From contig WACJ01000404.1 of the NCBI GenBank assembly GCA_008973525.1, positions 1 to 64,000 on the forward strand: DNA of 64,000 nt, given 5' to 3'. A program made the translations under genes and the position numbers. The notes beneath the pieces were generated by a model that was not told where the DNA came from, ran no database searches, and was given only the letters and a program-made list of their open reading frames with translations. This document shows, in pieces, positions 13,740 through 25,979 of the stretch. Origin of the DNA: Stenopsyche tienmushanensis. Its lineage: Eukaryota > Arthropoda > Insecta > Trichoptera > Stenopsychidae. Within the stretch, counting starts at the first letter, position 1. Each line of letters begins with the position of its first letter.

Positions 13740-15258
13740 TCGCATTTTTCATACAACGGAATTTGTTTGTCTCATTTATGTAATATATGCATTTATAAAG
13801 CAAACAAATACAAAATCGTTAATGCGAACCATTCTAAATCGAGACTAATATGTGCTTACTGCGAAACTTGCTTCAATCAAAGCTTTTATATTTTTTATTT
13901 TAAACAGAAACACAAATGACAGCTGACAGATAGGCGATGATCTTAAGCGTTGGCTGCGAATATTTACTTACAACGTTCAGGTTAAGAATTTCATCACCTT
14001 GTTAGCAGAATATAATAACTAATATCTTGTGAAAAAACAAGTTTTATATTTATTAAATGTTTCATTATGTAGTAAACATTAGGATTAAATTAGAATGTAT
14101 ACGCTTATTCGTGGCATTGTCTTTCCATAATATGTTAAAGAACCCACTGTCAGGTTCGTAGACATTCAACAGCATTGAAAACAGTAAATATTGGCGTGAA
14201 TCCAACATTCATACTATTTTTCATATCAAAACAGAAAAAAAAAAACGAACGGACACACTTTTTAATATCTCTGTATGTTTCGGGGATCAGATTTGATACT
14301 CTTCTTGCGGATATCGAATATAGATTTTAATACGTTCAAAATTGTATGACCCTTTTGAAGCTGGTTACGTATTCAATAAGTGTGCTAATTTTTATATCAT
14401 CACTCCAATTTATTGTTTTGTCACGTTCGCATAATTCATCGCTCGAAAGTGCACTCGGGCTAATTCAGTAAACATATCATGCCAATTAAACGCATCAACG
14501 CATTGTCAATATGCAGCCAATTGTCTTACTTAAATTGCACATCATACATAAGGATTGAGATATTTTAAGCACATGCTTCATGCGATGAAACTGCAAAAAG
14601 GAAGAGACGCAAGAATATTAATTAAGAACGAAAGATACCATCGATAATTTTCCTTGTTAATGAAACGCTAAGTAAAGTTTGTTCAGTTTCGACAACAATG
14701 AAAAACAAAGAGCGCCCGTTCGGGTCCAATTAACAGGTGCATTTGCACCTTAACGACTTGGACAAACATGCATTGAAACACATGCACATTGTACTCTAAA
14801 TGCACCCTAAATAACATCAGCAAAGAATGTTTAAAGCCTAAACAGCTTTTCAACGCACAATGAGTAAATATTTACTACAACGATATGATTAAAAATGTCT
14901 TGCGACGCCAAAGAACAAAGATAGCGGCGTTCATCGGATGCTCATATTGTAAACTCAACAATGCAGACTAACTAATGCATTTTTAAGGTGGGTAAAATCA
15001 AAATATACGCGGGAAGAACTTTATTATATTAGATACACCAACATGTTTCATTTTAATATTTGAAACGATGGATAATAGTCTTCTGATGACAATGTTTGTT
15101 AAGATCTTATATCTAATGGTCAGATTAGATGGATCATTATACAAAGGATTCTATGAACTTCATTTTTTGATATTATTTAGGTTGCATTAAATGCATTATT
15201 CGACACATTAATTCTAGTGGCTGACAGGGTGAGTATTCAAATTCAAATTTTATACCAT
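13740..15258. other. AT-rich stretch without a recognisable gene
   Basis: No coding or transposon signature seen. The 14.6-14.95 kb part contains several ATGCA/TGCAT words and a GC-richer patch, but nothing I can assign. Confidence 0.45.
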
Positions 15259-15644
15259 TTAACCTGTATAGTAGTACGATCGCTTATTTGCGAGCGAATT
15301 CCAATGATTCAGAAAGGGCATTCTTACACGTTGAGTTCGGAGAGTGTCTTGCAGGTTGAGCTTAAAGAGAAACAGAGACGGAGAGAATATCTTGCGTACA
15401 TTGACTAATAATTATGTGTAAATGATATAATTAATCTATTTCAAGTGTATTGTTTATGTTTACTTGAAGAAATAACTGAATATTGTGTGCTATCGACAGT
15501 TTTTATTTATTTATATACAAGCGTCATACACGCTGCGACGGTCGTGACAGATAAGTGGATTTGTATGATGATAAGTGACGGACAAGCTAATATAGAATCT
15601 AAGATTTTGATTATTTTAAATTAGCTCACTACTCAAAGGGTTTA
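15259..15644 (+). mobile_element. TTAA-CCC family MITE, copy 1 (386 bp)
   Basis: It begins TTAACCTGTATAGTAGTACG and ends CACTACTCAAAGGGTTTA, so the right TTAA has mutated to TTTA. Inside it carries the family blocks in order: GCGAGCGAATTCCAATGATT, a purine-rich GAGAAACAGAGACGG tract, a TTTACTTGAAGAAAT block, TATCGACAGTTTTTATTTAT, and GACAGATAAGTGGATTTGTA. It has no transposase, so movement would have needed a piggyBac-type enzyme from elsewhere. A SINE follows immediately downstream. Confidence 0.75.
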
Positions 15645-15649
15645 GAACC

Positions 15650-15785
15650 AAATGTTGACATAGGTTCGGGTTCAAACTCATATTGTAGAAAAAAAATTTC
15701 ACCGTACCAACAAATTTGGGAGATCGGAAATATTAATATTTCTGATCGATCGTCTCGATCCAGGTTTACCCTGATTTCCTGGATT
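15650..15785 (+). repeat. tRNA-derived SINE copy
   Basis: A degenerate B box (GGGTTCAAACT, 15669-15679) is followed by TTTCACCGTACCAACAAATT, TGGGAGATCGG, and the GATCGATCGTCTCGATCCAG block shared with the copies at 5.9 and 50.1 kb. It abuts the right end of a TTAA-CCC MITE, so one inserted next to the other. Confidence 0.6.
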
Positions 15786-15789
15786 TAAA

Positions 15790-17660
15790 AAAAGGGAATC
15801 TACCACATTAAGAAGATGCCACAACACACAATGAACAGAGGCGCCGATAGGTCGCAAAATTTCTTCTGTTTCCAGCAGAATTTGCAAAGAATCTTTCCTG
15901 AACCAAAATATTGTGATAGTTATGCTTGTAAAATAATATACCGTAAGGCTTTTATACTGCATATAAAAAATAAAAAAACGACATTGTTTATGAAACACAC
16001 TGGTGTTTTAAATTATCCTGCGCAAGATACTGCAGAGCCGCATATTTGTTTATGGGCGTTTCGTATACTCAGCCATGATATAATGCAAAATTTAGCATAG
16101 AATTACCAAGCAAAATTATATTCTAAACCGTTTTTGTGTTATTTTAGCGTTACACCTATGATCTGAATTACAATTAAAACACGCCGGAAAGAGAGTCCAT
16201 AAATCAAGGAGATAATATCTTTAGAACAATGCATCAAAATAATAAAAATTTGGTTATCTTCATCAGCAAAGGATGCGTCTAATGATAGGTTCTCAACCGT
16301 ATTTCGACATTCTACCCCAAGAAGCGAACGTCCTTAACGACGCGTGACAGAGGACTTATTTTGACAGACGCACGTATTGCAAAACGACTTAACTTTGAAG
16401 TCTATGTCTGAACACTCCACGGGCAATACTAATAAATTAGGACTTGCTTATTTTGGTTGCGGACAAAAAGGGGCGTAAGTCTACGACTGATTCTGGTTGC
16501 AACGCCAAGAAGATTATTTTCGAGCGACCTTCGTTGAAATTCAAAAAAACTTAAGAATTTCCTGGAAGGAGCCGTAAAAATTTCGGACCGATATCATAAC
16601 AAGAATTGCGTCATACTGTTTGCATTGAACAAAATAAAAATATTGTAGGAGTTGGCTGGCAAATTGAACTCTCAAGAAGCACATCAGATCGATGAAATCG
16701 TCCCACGTCCTGTTTCTCAGGATCGATATAATCCTAGACGCTGAAGAAGTTGCTAATGACGCATTTGAGCTCTCGTTAAACAACAGACATAATTTTACGA
16801 AGTTGCGATCTTAAATTGCCGAAGCTGTAGAATCATCTCCAATGCCAAAAAAGTCAATGACTTACATGGACGAAAATAATTTTGATGCCCTCCCCTGTCA
16901 ACCTGGAGATTTATAAATTAAATATTGGCTTTAACATGCGACTTCTAACAGCATCTTGATTTATGGATAGCGAGACGTCTGGGATATCAATTGATTTCAA
17001 TTATATTATAGTGATGCTATTTTATATCTATGCAGTCACAATTTCGTACGATAAAAGATCAATATAGATCAATTCAATCAGGATATTTTATAGTAAAAGA
17101 TTACACATACGAATTGCGAATTTTTAAGATGAAGATTTTGTGTGATATACTATGTTTGTACACATAAATGATTATCTTTCTTTGGAGAAAAAAAAACAAA
17201 AATAAGGTCAATGTAGGATTTCGCGGAAACGTTAACAAAGAAAAGAAAACTAACAACATTGGCGCCACCGAGACCACATCAGGGAAGCAAAATCCAGATC
17301 TTGCAATTGACAAAACCACAAAAGCGATTTTCAAAAAATCACACCAGTAATCCACAGAATGAGTAATATATTGTTTGTGTCAAAATTTATTTTTTATGCC
17401 TAAACACGATGATGATATCATACCAATATTTATTTATAAATATCATACATTGAAAAATATGAATTTTGGACATTGGCTCAAAATATGACTAAAATGTATG
17501 AAATAAATAAATTTACATTACTTTTAAAAACAACGATTGATTAGATTAAATTGGGACTATATCAGAATGACCCAATTAATTAGTTGCCTCAATTAACACA
17601 TTTACGAGAGAATTTAGAGAAATTATTAGTAGTTATAATTGATTCTGACTATTTTATATA
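15790..17660. other. No recognisable gene; possible decayed coding sequence at 16.25-16.8 kb
   Basis: The 16.25-16.8 kb part is less AT-rich and reads as coding-like stretches interrupted by stops and frame changes on the plus strand, for example DARIAKRLNFEVYV and NSQEAHQIDEIVPRPVS. It may be an old pseudogene, but I do not recognise the family. The rest is AT-rich with no motif. Confidence 0.3.
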
Positions 17661-17665
17661 TACAC

Positions 17666-17942
17666 TTGGGTCTATTTTTATGCGGATCTTTTTTGTGCGA
17701 TTTTGAAGTTATGCGATTTTCAAAATAATGGAACCTATCCATAATTTTTCTATAAAGGACAAAACTTTTTTTATGCGTTTTTGGTACATTCACACTCAAT
17801 CACAATGATTTGAAGTTATGCGATTTCCAAAAATAATTGAACCTATCCCTCAGTTCTCTATGTAGTTCTATTCTTTTTTTATGCGATTTTTTTTATGTGC
17901 GACTTCCCGTGAAACGTATCTATTGCATAAAAACAGACCCAA
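17666..17942. mobile_element. 277-bp MITE with TTGGGTCTRTTTTTATGC inverted ends
   Basis: The left end TTGGGTCTATTTTTATGC and the reverse complement of the right end, TTGGGTCTGTTTTTATGC, match at all but one position. Both sides are flanked by TATATA. The interior contains an approximately 50-bp direct duplication, starting TTGAAGTTATGCGATTT at about 17704 and 17812, and many TTTTTATGCG words. No coding sequence is present. The superfamily is uncertain because the flanking TA-rich DNA makes the target duplication ambiguous. Confidence 0.75.
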
Positions 17943-17949
17943 TATATAT

Positions 17950-20500
17950 TTATAGTCTGTTACAATTTAAGTGTTTGTTAAATACTTAGGGGACATGTAC
18001 GGACTTCAATTCCTCTTCTGATATTACATAATCTGGTTCCGACCTTCAAAGAAAAAAGGTCTTGAATACCAATTTACATGCTCACAAGATTAAAAGAAAA
18101 GGTTGCTTTTACGTATCGTTCCGAAAAATCTCTTCGGGAGGGTTCCGCGAAAACTCCCGAGAGCGCCCATAAAAAAGAACGATGACCCCTTATGTCAGAA
18201 AATAAAAATATTTAACAGTTTTGATTGATGAAAAATTATGGGGCTGTTCAAACAACAAGATAAAAATGTATCAATAAGCTCCTTTAAATTTTGAGGTTCC
18301 TGCAGAACGTGATTTTGGCCCAGCGCAAGGGCTTATTCGTTATAAATAGCCATCGTATAATATATTTAAATTGACGAGTGCTGTAGTTTTTTCGCCAAAG
18401 TCATATTTGTCGGTGCTTTGAGTTTAATTGAATGCTGAAATATTTTTTGCGGACGTCTCTTCTGTGCGAGAAGAAATTATGAATCATTCGTCACGAGGAG
18501 CATGTGGGAATTTCACGATCGTAACAAAGATAAATAAAAAGAAGAAATGTCATAAGATTCATGAATAAATTTATATTCAATTCCATTTTTAGGGCTGGTG
18601 GGTGTTGAGATGCGTGTGTCCATAGAAGCTTTCGAACTGGACAATAAACGATGAAAGCTTCGATCAACTCATTTTACGATGTTAATGATCCAGCAAAGAG
18701 CTTTCCATGGAATCGTGTTAATTTTATTACAATTTGCCACTCAAAATAAATTTCATAATGAAATCAGCACTGTGTTGTCCAAACTTTTTGCATTTAAAAT
18801 CTCTTTTTTAAGGCTGTAATTTAAGTAGCTTTTGTATATATTCGTTATTATGGGAATCGAATTGTTTTACATTTTTTTAACTACAATTTTGTGCTCACTT
18901 TTCTTTGAACAACTAAATGATACGTGATCTCTGAAGCAATAAAATCGGAACGAACCTTAAATTTCATTAACGAATGAATCACATTACCTCAATCCATCCC
19001 AGAATGATCACAACACATTTAAATTCTACGGTAATATAAACATTGTAAGCACATGGTATGGGAGTTTTTCGTATTATTTTACATAAAAGGGATCAAAATT
19101 TGGATAAAACATGGGAAACCATTGCCATTTTAAATGAATTTTATGCCGATATAAATAAAATGGTTAACTTTTTAATACTCCTAATATTTCCTTGTGACTC
19201 AGAGTAATTTGTAGCGAATCATTACAAATGCATTTGCATCGACTGTATATAGTGTTGCAAAATGAGCTGCATTGAGTGCATCATTAAATGCGTCCTAAAT
19301 ATTATCGTTTGGGCAAAAATGCACACAAATGCATTAAAATAATCAATCGTTCTTGTATAAATTCGTAGCTTTTATGACTCGAAATGGGCGCAAGAAGCAG
19401 ATGCAAGTTTACGATCGAATCAATCTGCTCAATTGCAGTTTTCATTAAAAGGAAAAAGTCAATTTGGCCATTCCGAAAAGAGAAAATGCAGGGTTTCATT
19501 GGATCATAAATTTTTGGCAACAATTTCATCCGGAAATAAAGCGTTTGATAAATGATTTTTATGATCGTATCTGTTCGAAATCTCGACGCTTTCATATTGA
19601 GTTCAAAGAGTTCAATTTTCAACGTATTTTTAATTTTAAATTCCAATCTTATAGGGGATGATGAAACGACATTATGAATCGTAGAGATCTTTAATTATCG
19701 GGCCTAATGAAATTCTCTCGGGGTAATGGCCTCTATAGGCCTACAATAATTCAATGAAGTAATCAAATTAATGTTGATTATGAGGAATGGCCTTTACATA
19801 AAAGCTACTCATAAAAAGATATTTCAATTTAATTTAATTTACTCACATCCAGGCGCAATCAAATCGTCTGAAACTCACCTGAAACAATACAAAGAAGAAA
19901 ATTAATATTGACAGACATGATAAGGGCCTAGTAAAAGAAAGCTTGCAAAAGAATAATCGCAGGACGGAAATAGCTGAAAGAATTAATGGTTGTTGGCTCC
20001 GTGGGACGATAACAGATTGGTCTCTTTAAGAATCGACCTGAAGATAAATTCCAGCGTGGCGCCGATGGAGATTTCAACACTTGAGATAAAAAGAGAAAAA
20101 TAAGCCAACAGAGGGTTCCACCATTGTGAAACAGCATCAATCTTTTTTTATTGGCGATGTGAAATTTAGTCTAAATACAATAAATTAGGCTAAAAAGACA
20201 GTAAAATATACAAACAGCATTCTTAATAGGCTATGAAATGCCGTATAAATAATTTAATGGGGACGAATAAATTTTATTCTATTTATTATAATTTTTATGA
20301 TCCAATTTTTTTTTATAAAAACAAGCGCCCCAAGTGTATAATTTCATACGAAAATAACGAAAGTCAACTTCAATTTTATTTTAACACTTTGCTAGCGGGG
20401 TTGTATTGGCTCGTTGAGCGCGGGGGTATCAACGTCACGCAACGCGAATTTTTTGGATAACCAAATATTATACATTTATTTGTTTTTCTTTATTTCCAAA
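17950..20500. other. AT-rich stretch without a recognisable gene
   Basis: Open frames on both strands around 19.3-19.66 kb (up to 114 codons) have no recognisable motif and overlap each other, so I do not call them. No transposon ends seen. Confidence 0.45.
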
Positions 20501-20512
20501 CTAACGTAATTA

Positions 20513-21285
20513 TTAGTATAAACCTAGCGGTTCCAGCGCTATATAGCAATCTTTTGTCTTCCCATATGCAAAATTTTGAGCTTGCATCTCTTCTTTTCGA
20601 GCTTTCCGAGCTTCCTTGGCCTCCACTGCGATGCATCTATTCTGTCGATTGATGCGCTGCTCATTCATTTGCCGTGCATAATTAAAGCTCTGCGAGCCAA
20701 CAACTACTTGCAGCTCGTTTATCAGCAGTACACGTGCTGAATTTCCTTCATTAAATAAGGCATCAGCTAAAAATGCCGCAACCTCGATTACTTTAAATAC
20801 GGAATATGGATGTTTTGGAGCTAAGCGTCAAACGGCCAAATTAAAACTTTCGTTCGCGTTTTGTGTGTGATCACCTAAAAATCTCCTCAGCAATTCATCT
20901 TTTGATAAATCTTCATATATCGGTTGAGTTGCTTTTTGAAGGTCGGGGTGTAACGGAGAAAGATGCGCTTCAGGCTTCGTTCCAAGAGCTTTAGCTTTCT
21001 GTCACTTGCACCAGATATCATCTCCCTTTGGACAGTTGTCGTGTTGTGGATTATTGTATGTTGATATTATGCATTGAATAGTTACCAATATAGCCTTCTT
21101 CATGTCTTCGAAACTGTTCATATTTCTCCGAATGGCTAAGCCGTAATATGTACTGAGCTTTTTCATTAAAGCCCTCTGTCAATATTCCCTTTCCACCCAT
21201 ATTTTTAGTCTTCTTGGATCTCTATTCTAAGAATTTGCAAATAAGGACTTCTATCACCATCTCTCTTTTTTATTTCCTTTTTCTT
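20513..21285 (-). pseudogene. Mutator-like transposase-domain gene, broken
   Basis: On the minus strand the frame reads MGGKGILTEG, a frameshift near 21.17-21.19 kb, then KKLSTYYGLAIRRN, CPKGDDIWCK, ARKARKEEMQ and a natural-looking stop at 20513. Two TGA stops interrupt it at 21002-21004 and 20828-20830. The order GGKGxLT, YYGLAIRxN, CPxGxDxWCK, QNxNESFN and FNEG is that of the Mutator-like transposase domain carried by many arthropod transposon proteins, in its C-terminal half. The N-terminal part is absent. Both TGA codons sit where that family usually has tryptophan, but TGG is used for Trp elsewhere in the same frame, so they are best read as disabling mutations. Confidence 0.75.
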
Positions 21286-21689
21286 TCCATAGTACAGAGG
21301 TATAGAGCCAATAAGTGAATAATGATCGATTGAACGATTACTTACGTACTAACTGGCACAAATTTCGCGAAACTGGACCGACGGGCGTTGACTTTCGGAC
21401 TCATAACATCGGAAAAAAACGGAATTTTGTTGTGAAACTTTCAAAACATATTCTTGAATAGTTTTAATAATAATTTATGAAATAAAAAAGAAATCGATTT
21501 TTCGAATTGTTAAATGTGGTTTCACCCTTTAACTGATCGATTCGCACAAAATGATTCCTAAAATTAATCTGAATTTTTAAATTATTTTAATAACATTAAC
21601 ATCTTTGTAATAAGATATCGAATTTACCCAGATGAATCACTGGGTGACCGTTGAAAAATAAAACTTGGAAGTTATGATGCGTTATATCA

Positions 21690-22208
21690 AATCCACAAGT
21701 ATGTGTCTGTTGGCTAATTCTGACCGTTTTCTGGCAATTGCATCCTTTAGATTGTCTAGTTGGAAACAATATTTTGTTGAATTGATCGTTTCACCTTGCT
21801 GAAGAAGCTCATAATAAACTACCTTTTTTTATGTAGGCCAGGTTTAGCTACAGTTAAAACTTCTGTACCCTTGGTCCAAGACAGTTTACTTTGGATATTC
21901 TTGGACATGGAGTCTCCAACTTTCATCTCCAGTGACAAGTCTATTCAAAAAAGGTTGGCTATTATGTCTTTGGAGAAGAAGATCGCATGTTGAAATACGC
22001 TGAAGTTTATTTGAGTCAGTCAGTTCATGAGGAAGCCACACATCTGAACGATTGATGTAGCCCAATTTTGTCAGATGATTATGGACGGATGTTCGTGGAA
22101 TTTCTAACTTGTTAGCTATTTCGCAAACAGTATATCGCGGGTTTTCTTCAACCATAGCTATGATTAGATCTGTGTTCATTTGCGAAAGAAACTTATGGGA
22201 CAACCTAA
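21690..22208 (-). mobile_element. Mariner family A, copy 1 (truncated)
   Basis: The outer end at 22183-22208 reads TTAGGTTGTCCCATAAGTTT on the minus strand and is flanked by TA. Going inward the frame shows the helix-turn-helix region (YTVCEIANKLEIPRTSVHNH), WLPHELTD and VTGDESW, the usual mariner context of the first catalytic Asp. After that the frame is interrupted. A later piece, QLDNLKDAIARKR, is still readable near 21.72-21.76 kb, then similarity fades. No second terminal repeat was found, so the copy is 3'-truncated and dead. Confidence 0.8.
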
Positions 22209-22209
22209 T

Positions 22210-24420
22210 AATATAATAAATATTTTTTGGGGCACTTTTAGGAACAAAATAATCGCTTGAACATCAAGTTAACATGCATGTAAAAACAATCGGATTTTGT
22301 ATGAAATATTGTTACAAATGGCTTCCCGGATCGTTGATATATTATTGCTTGTAAAACATCAATACGGGATCATTACAGGCCCTGATGCGATCAGCATGAG
22401 TTATAAAATTCGAAAATATTTATTTATATGATCAATGTATTGCATATAAAAATCGACTTAAGCCATTTACGATTGTGCCGTGTTTGTAAATATATTTTTG
22501 TTTGGCATCTTAATGCTTTTAAATCATTTTTTCTGCATAACGCATTAAATACACCCACATTATCTAAATTGTCGTTAATCAGCGTATACCATTAGTGAGT
22601 TCTTGCGTTATTGTACACTAATGCATGAAGTCATAACTTGTGCAACATTCTATGAAGATCGACACAAATCGTCTTAATTATGACGCTAATTAAGACATCA
22701 AATCCGAAAAAAATTTAAAGATTTATTTTAAATACACCTATTGACCTCGTCTGCTTATTACTCATGGTTTTCACAGTATACTTTTTATTAGGTCTATGAC
22801 AAAGTATTTTCGCTGAATTGCAGTGAAGCAAAGGCCGCCATGTGGATTTATCTGTATTTTAGACGCTCCATATGAACAGGAAACGGAGCGTCCACTCTGC
22901 TGATTAATTGTTCGCAGGGAAAGGGTTGGATGATCTAAAAAATTTTTTTTCGAACAATGTTCGGGAAGTCTGTGATGAATCGCGACGAATTTCATACAGG
23001 CGTGATGTAAACAGGCAAAAAATTGGCGGCACGTGTCTGAAACACTACAAAACGTTTATTAGTCGTGTTTCAGCCTTTGTGTCACATTTATTGAGATTAA
23101 TAAGTGCTTACAATAATAAAATAGAGCAGCTCAAAATATGTGAACTGAAATAAAATTGTAATTTAAATATAGAAGCAGAGCGTGCATTGCGTCCTTTATA
23201 ATTGATTCAGGGTCAGTGGGAGATACATTAAAATGTTTATAAAATCAGGACTGCTATATGGGGTCAATGGGTGTCAATTGGTTCGACAACATAGTCTTCC
23301 TGATTTATACATACGACTCTTTCTAAATATTGATATGACATTAACATAATACAGAGTGCGCGCTTTATGTGGGTAAACACCGTTCGGGGTCGAAACCTAT
23401 TTTTAATTATATGAACAGATGAAAAACAATAATAGTTGACAAAAAACATGGCACAGGGTCTGATTCATCGAGTATCAGCCATGGCACATTTGTTGACATG
23501 ACACACATCATGAATGAGCCGTGAATAGTTTTTCAGGCTGTGGTTCATATGTTGTATCATCGGCCATTATGTAATTATTTGTATTAAGATAAAAAAGTTA
23601 TTTCTATACATTCCACATTAAAATATAAATTATATCATAGGATCATCCAAATGTGATATCGTTACAATATTATATCTCATAGTGCCACATTCAATCTACA
23701 TAATATATGAACTAGACACATCTATTATTTCTGTACTGATAAACTTAGCAACACCTTCGTTTGTGTTCCACGTGTGTCATATCATATTATAGCTTAAGTG
23801 TTGCCATTGACATGCAATCCAAAATCGCTGATGAAAATGATATTATTCAAATATCATATGCGGAAAATAATTCAGCCCTTAATTATAAACGTCCCCGCTA
23901 AACGTACCCTCGCAATTTTATCAAAGCAACATGTTATTCAGATTGTTTTCATTGTCGAAACATGAACCTATTGCTCAAATAACACATTCTACCGATTTGT
24001 GGTTTCGGCATGAAATAAAACCACGCATTGTCGGTCGAATACGTTACAAAAACGATATGGATTACGCTCTTATTCGATCCGAATTCGATACGATTGAATT
24101 ACCGTATAACTCCCTGCGGTCCGCTAGTGTCCCAGAAAAAAGTAATTAGCACAATGCCAATTAAATATGATAAATGGGATATTGCAAAAGTATTTATTAA
24201 GATTGTTTTAATTGGGTTTCCAGTGAAAATGAATACAAACTGGAATACAAAAATAATGTCAGTGCTTAATATTTACCTAAAACCCTCAATTAATATCGTA
24301 AAAAACCGCTGTCTTTGTTTACATCACAATAGAAGAATGCCCTCTAAGACATGTTTTTCATCGTTTCCTTTTTGATATTAAATATATGGTTGTTTGATAT
24401 TTTATATAAATATATATCAA
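22210..24420. other. AT-rich stretch without a recognisable gene
   Basis: No exon or transposon end could be assigned. A group of imperfect repeats of the type ATGACACACATCAT and GTATCATCGGCCAT lies at 23.45-23.58 kb and resembles sequence at 37.95-38.05 kb. A 24.03-24.37 kb open frame of 115 codons starts inside another frame and has no motif. Confidence 0.4.
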
Positions 24421-24427
24421 TAATGAC

Positions 24428-25166
24428 TAAGGAATCCAGTCTCGAGATCTCGGATCCCGAGATCCCGGACTGTTTTAGGTGCTCATGAATCCCGGGATTT
24501 GATGAAATTTTTATCTAGCAGAAATCATACACCTAACCAGCACGATGAAATAACCAGACGCATGAAAAAAACGTGGCGTAACTACTAATTGGCGAGCTTA
24601 GACGATGCCTAGGGGCACTAACTGTCTAATTTATGTACCTTTCCTTTTCCCTACCGGTGATGTATTTACTACACCTCGACTCTAATAATGGGAATATCGA
24701 CATGAAATATAATAGATACGGGGTTCAGAATTTTTGTATTCATCCGTAATATAATTACGAATCACATCAAAGTATTAGAGTATATAAGTATTCATCTGCA
24801 GCGATGGAAATAAATCATTTGTCGGGAAATCGGGAATTTTGCGAGTTTTGGTCCGTGTCTCAGCAGAAAGGAATTTTATGTCACATTGATGATGTTATAG
24901 GAAAATGGGGCTCACGCGGTCATCAACTCGAACTAGCATTTAAGTATCTGATGAAGATACCTTCAACGAGTGTGGAGGCTGAGCGTGCATTTTCAGCAGC
25001 CAGTCAAAAAAATAAAATTCTTTCACCTTCAAGTTATTTTTTGTATTAAACAAATGGACTTATTAGTGATTTTTGATGAAATTTATCAATGTAATTTCTT
25101 AAGCTATTGAAAATCCCGGTCCCGAAATCCCGAGATTGATATTTTGGTTCGGGATTGGATTCCCTA
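24428..25166 (+). mobile_element. hAT transposon remnant (739 bp)
   Basis: Terminal inverted repeats TAAGGAATCCAGTC on the left and, reverse-complemented, TAGGGAATCCAATC on the right enclose an element rich in CCCGAGAT/ATCCCGG palindromic words near both ends. The 8-bp flanks ATAATGAC and AGTGTGAC agree at five positions, a plausible decayed target duplication of hAT length. The interior contains the C-terminal hAT dimerisation segment described separately. Most of the transposase is deleted. Confidence 0.75.
24804..25049 (+). pseudogene. hAT transposase C-terminal (dimerisation) fragment
   Basis: The 81-codon frame contains KIPSTSVEAERAFSAAS, a close match to the conserved P-x-T-S-x-x-x-E-R-x-F-S block of the hAT dimerisation domain. 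It is preceded by an aromatic-rich FCEFWSVSQQK segment. The RNase-H-like catalytic core and zinc finger are absent, so it cannot be an active enzyme. It lies inside the hAT inverted repeats, consistent with an internally deleted element. Confidence 0.8.
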
Positions 25167-25390
25167 AGTGTGACTTATTCACATATAAATAAATATTTAA
25201 ATTATATTGCATAATATTGATTTAAACACAGTTGTTATAATCTGGAATCTTACTATAAAGATACGGCTACAAATTTAAAATATGGAAAAAAATCACTATA
25301 TCAACACAAAAATAATGAGATAATTCTTCCTAAGACTTCTATAGGAATTGTCCTATTCTGAAATTGGTAAAATATTCAAATATTTTAGAC

Positions 25391-25560
25391 ATGTACGAGG
25401 GTGATTCAAATATAACCCGGAATTTTGCTGTACAAATTTATTAGTGATATTTAAAAATACAAATCTTATTTCTTAATTTTCTACATAGCTCCCTTCATTG
25501 GAAATGCATTTATTACATCGGATAGAAATTTTTTTGATCCCGTCACTGAATAAAATGGCG
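25391..25560 (-). mobile_element. Mariner 3' end fragment (second mariner family)
   Basis: The sequence starts with a mariner-type terminal repeat, TACGAGGGTGATTCAAATAT. On the minus strand, just inside it, is the usual mariner C-terminus: DGIKKISIRCNKCISNEGSY followed by VEN and a stop. No second end or catalytic region is found upstream, so about 170 bp of the 3' end remain. Confidence 0.65.
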
Positions 25561-25887
25561 AGGAGTAGCATTCTGTGTTGCGCAACCGGTAATTATTCGT
25601 TTTCTCGTAAACGAAGGTGTGAAATCAATTGAAATTTTGAGTATTTAATATATGTTTTATAAATAGAAATTGATAAGCACCTTCTACAGTTTTCAGTGTA
25701 GCATTATTAACACTTTTTTTTCTTTTTTGCAATTTCGATTGATAGAAGAACATCGAGCAATTTTTCTAAAAAAATGTTTATTGATTTCCATATTACTTTA
25801 AGTTTCTTAAGTATTTAATAAAAAACGAATATTATCCGATTAATTTTATAAATATTCGATTGGGAGCTATAATCTTAACCATACGTA

Positions 25888-25975
25888 AAAGGCAATGAGG
25901 AATTACCACATTCATATTACAAAAAGTAGAAAAGTCTCCAATGAAGATCGCCTACATCAGATAACGGATATGGCA
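25888..25975 (+). repeat. SINE 3'-part copy
   Basis: This stretch matches the tail of the SINE at 55.7 kb: AAGGCAATGAGGAATTACCA, a short spacer, then AAAGTCTCCAATGAAGATCGC. The tRNA-like head is absent. Confidence 0.5.
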
Positions 25976-25979
25976 TCAT

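Noticed and set aside
19302..19646. 114-codon minus-strand frame
   Set aside because: Start is not ATG-supported by context, there is an overlapping plus frame, and no motif. Probably chance.
20513..21285. Alternative genetic code (TGA read as Trp)
   Set aside because: TGG is used for Trp in the same frame and three times in the GPCR exon. Other broken transposons here have TGA where other residues are expected.
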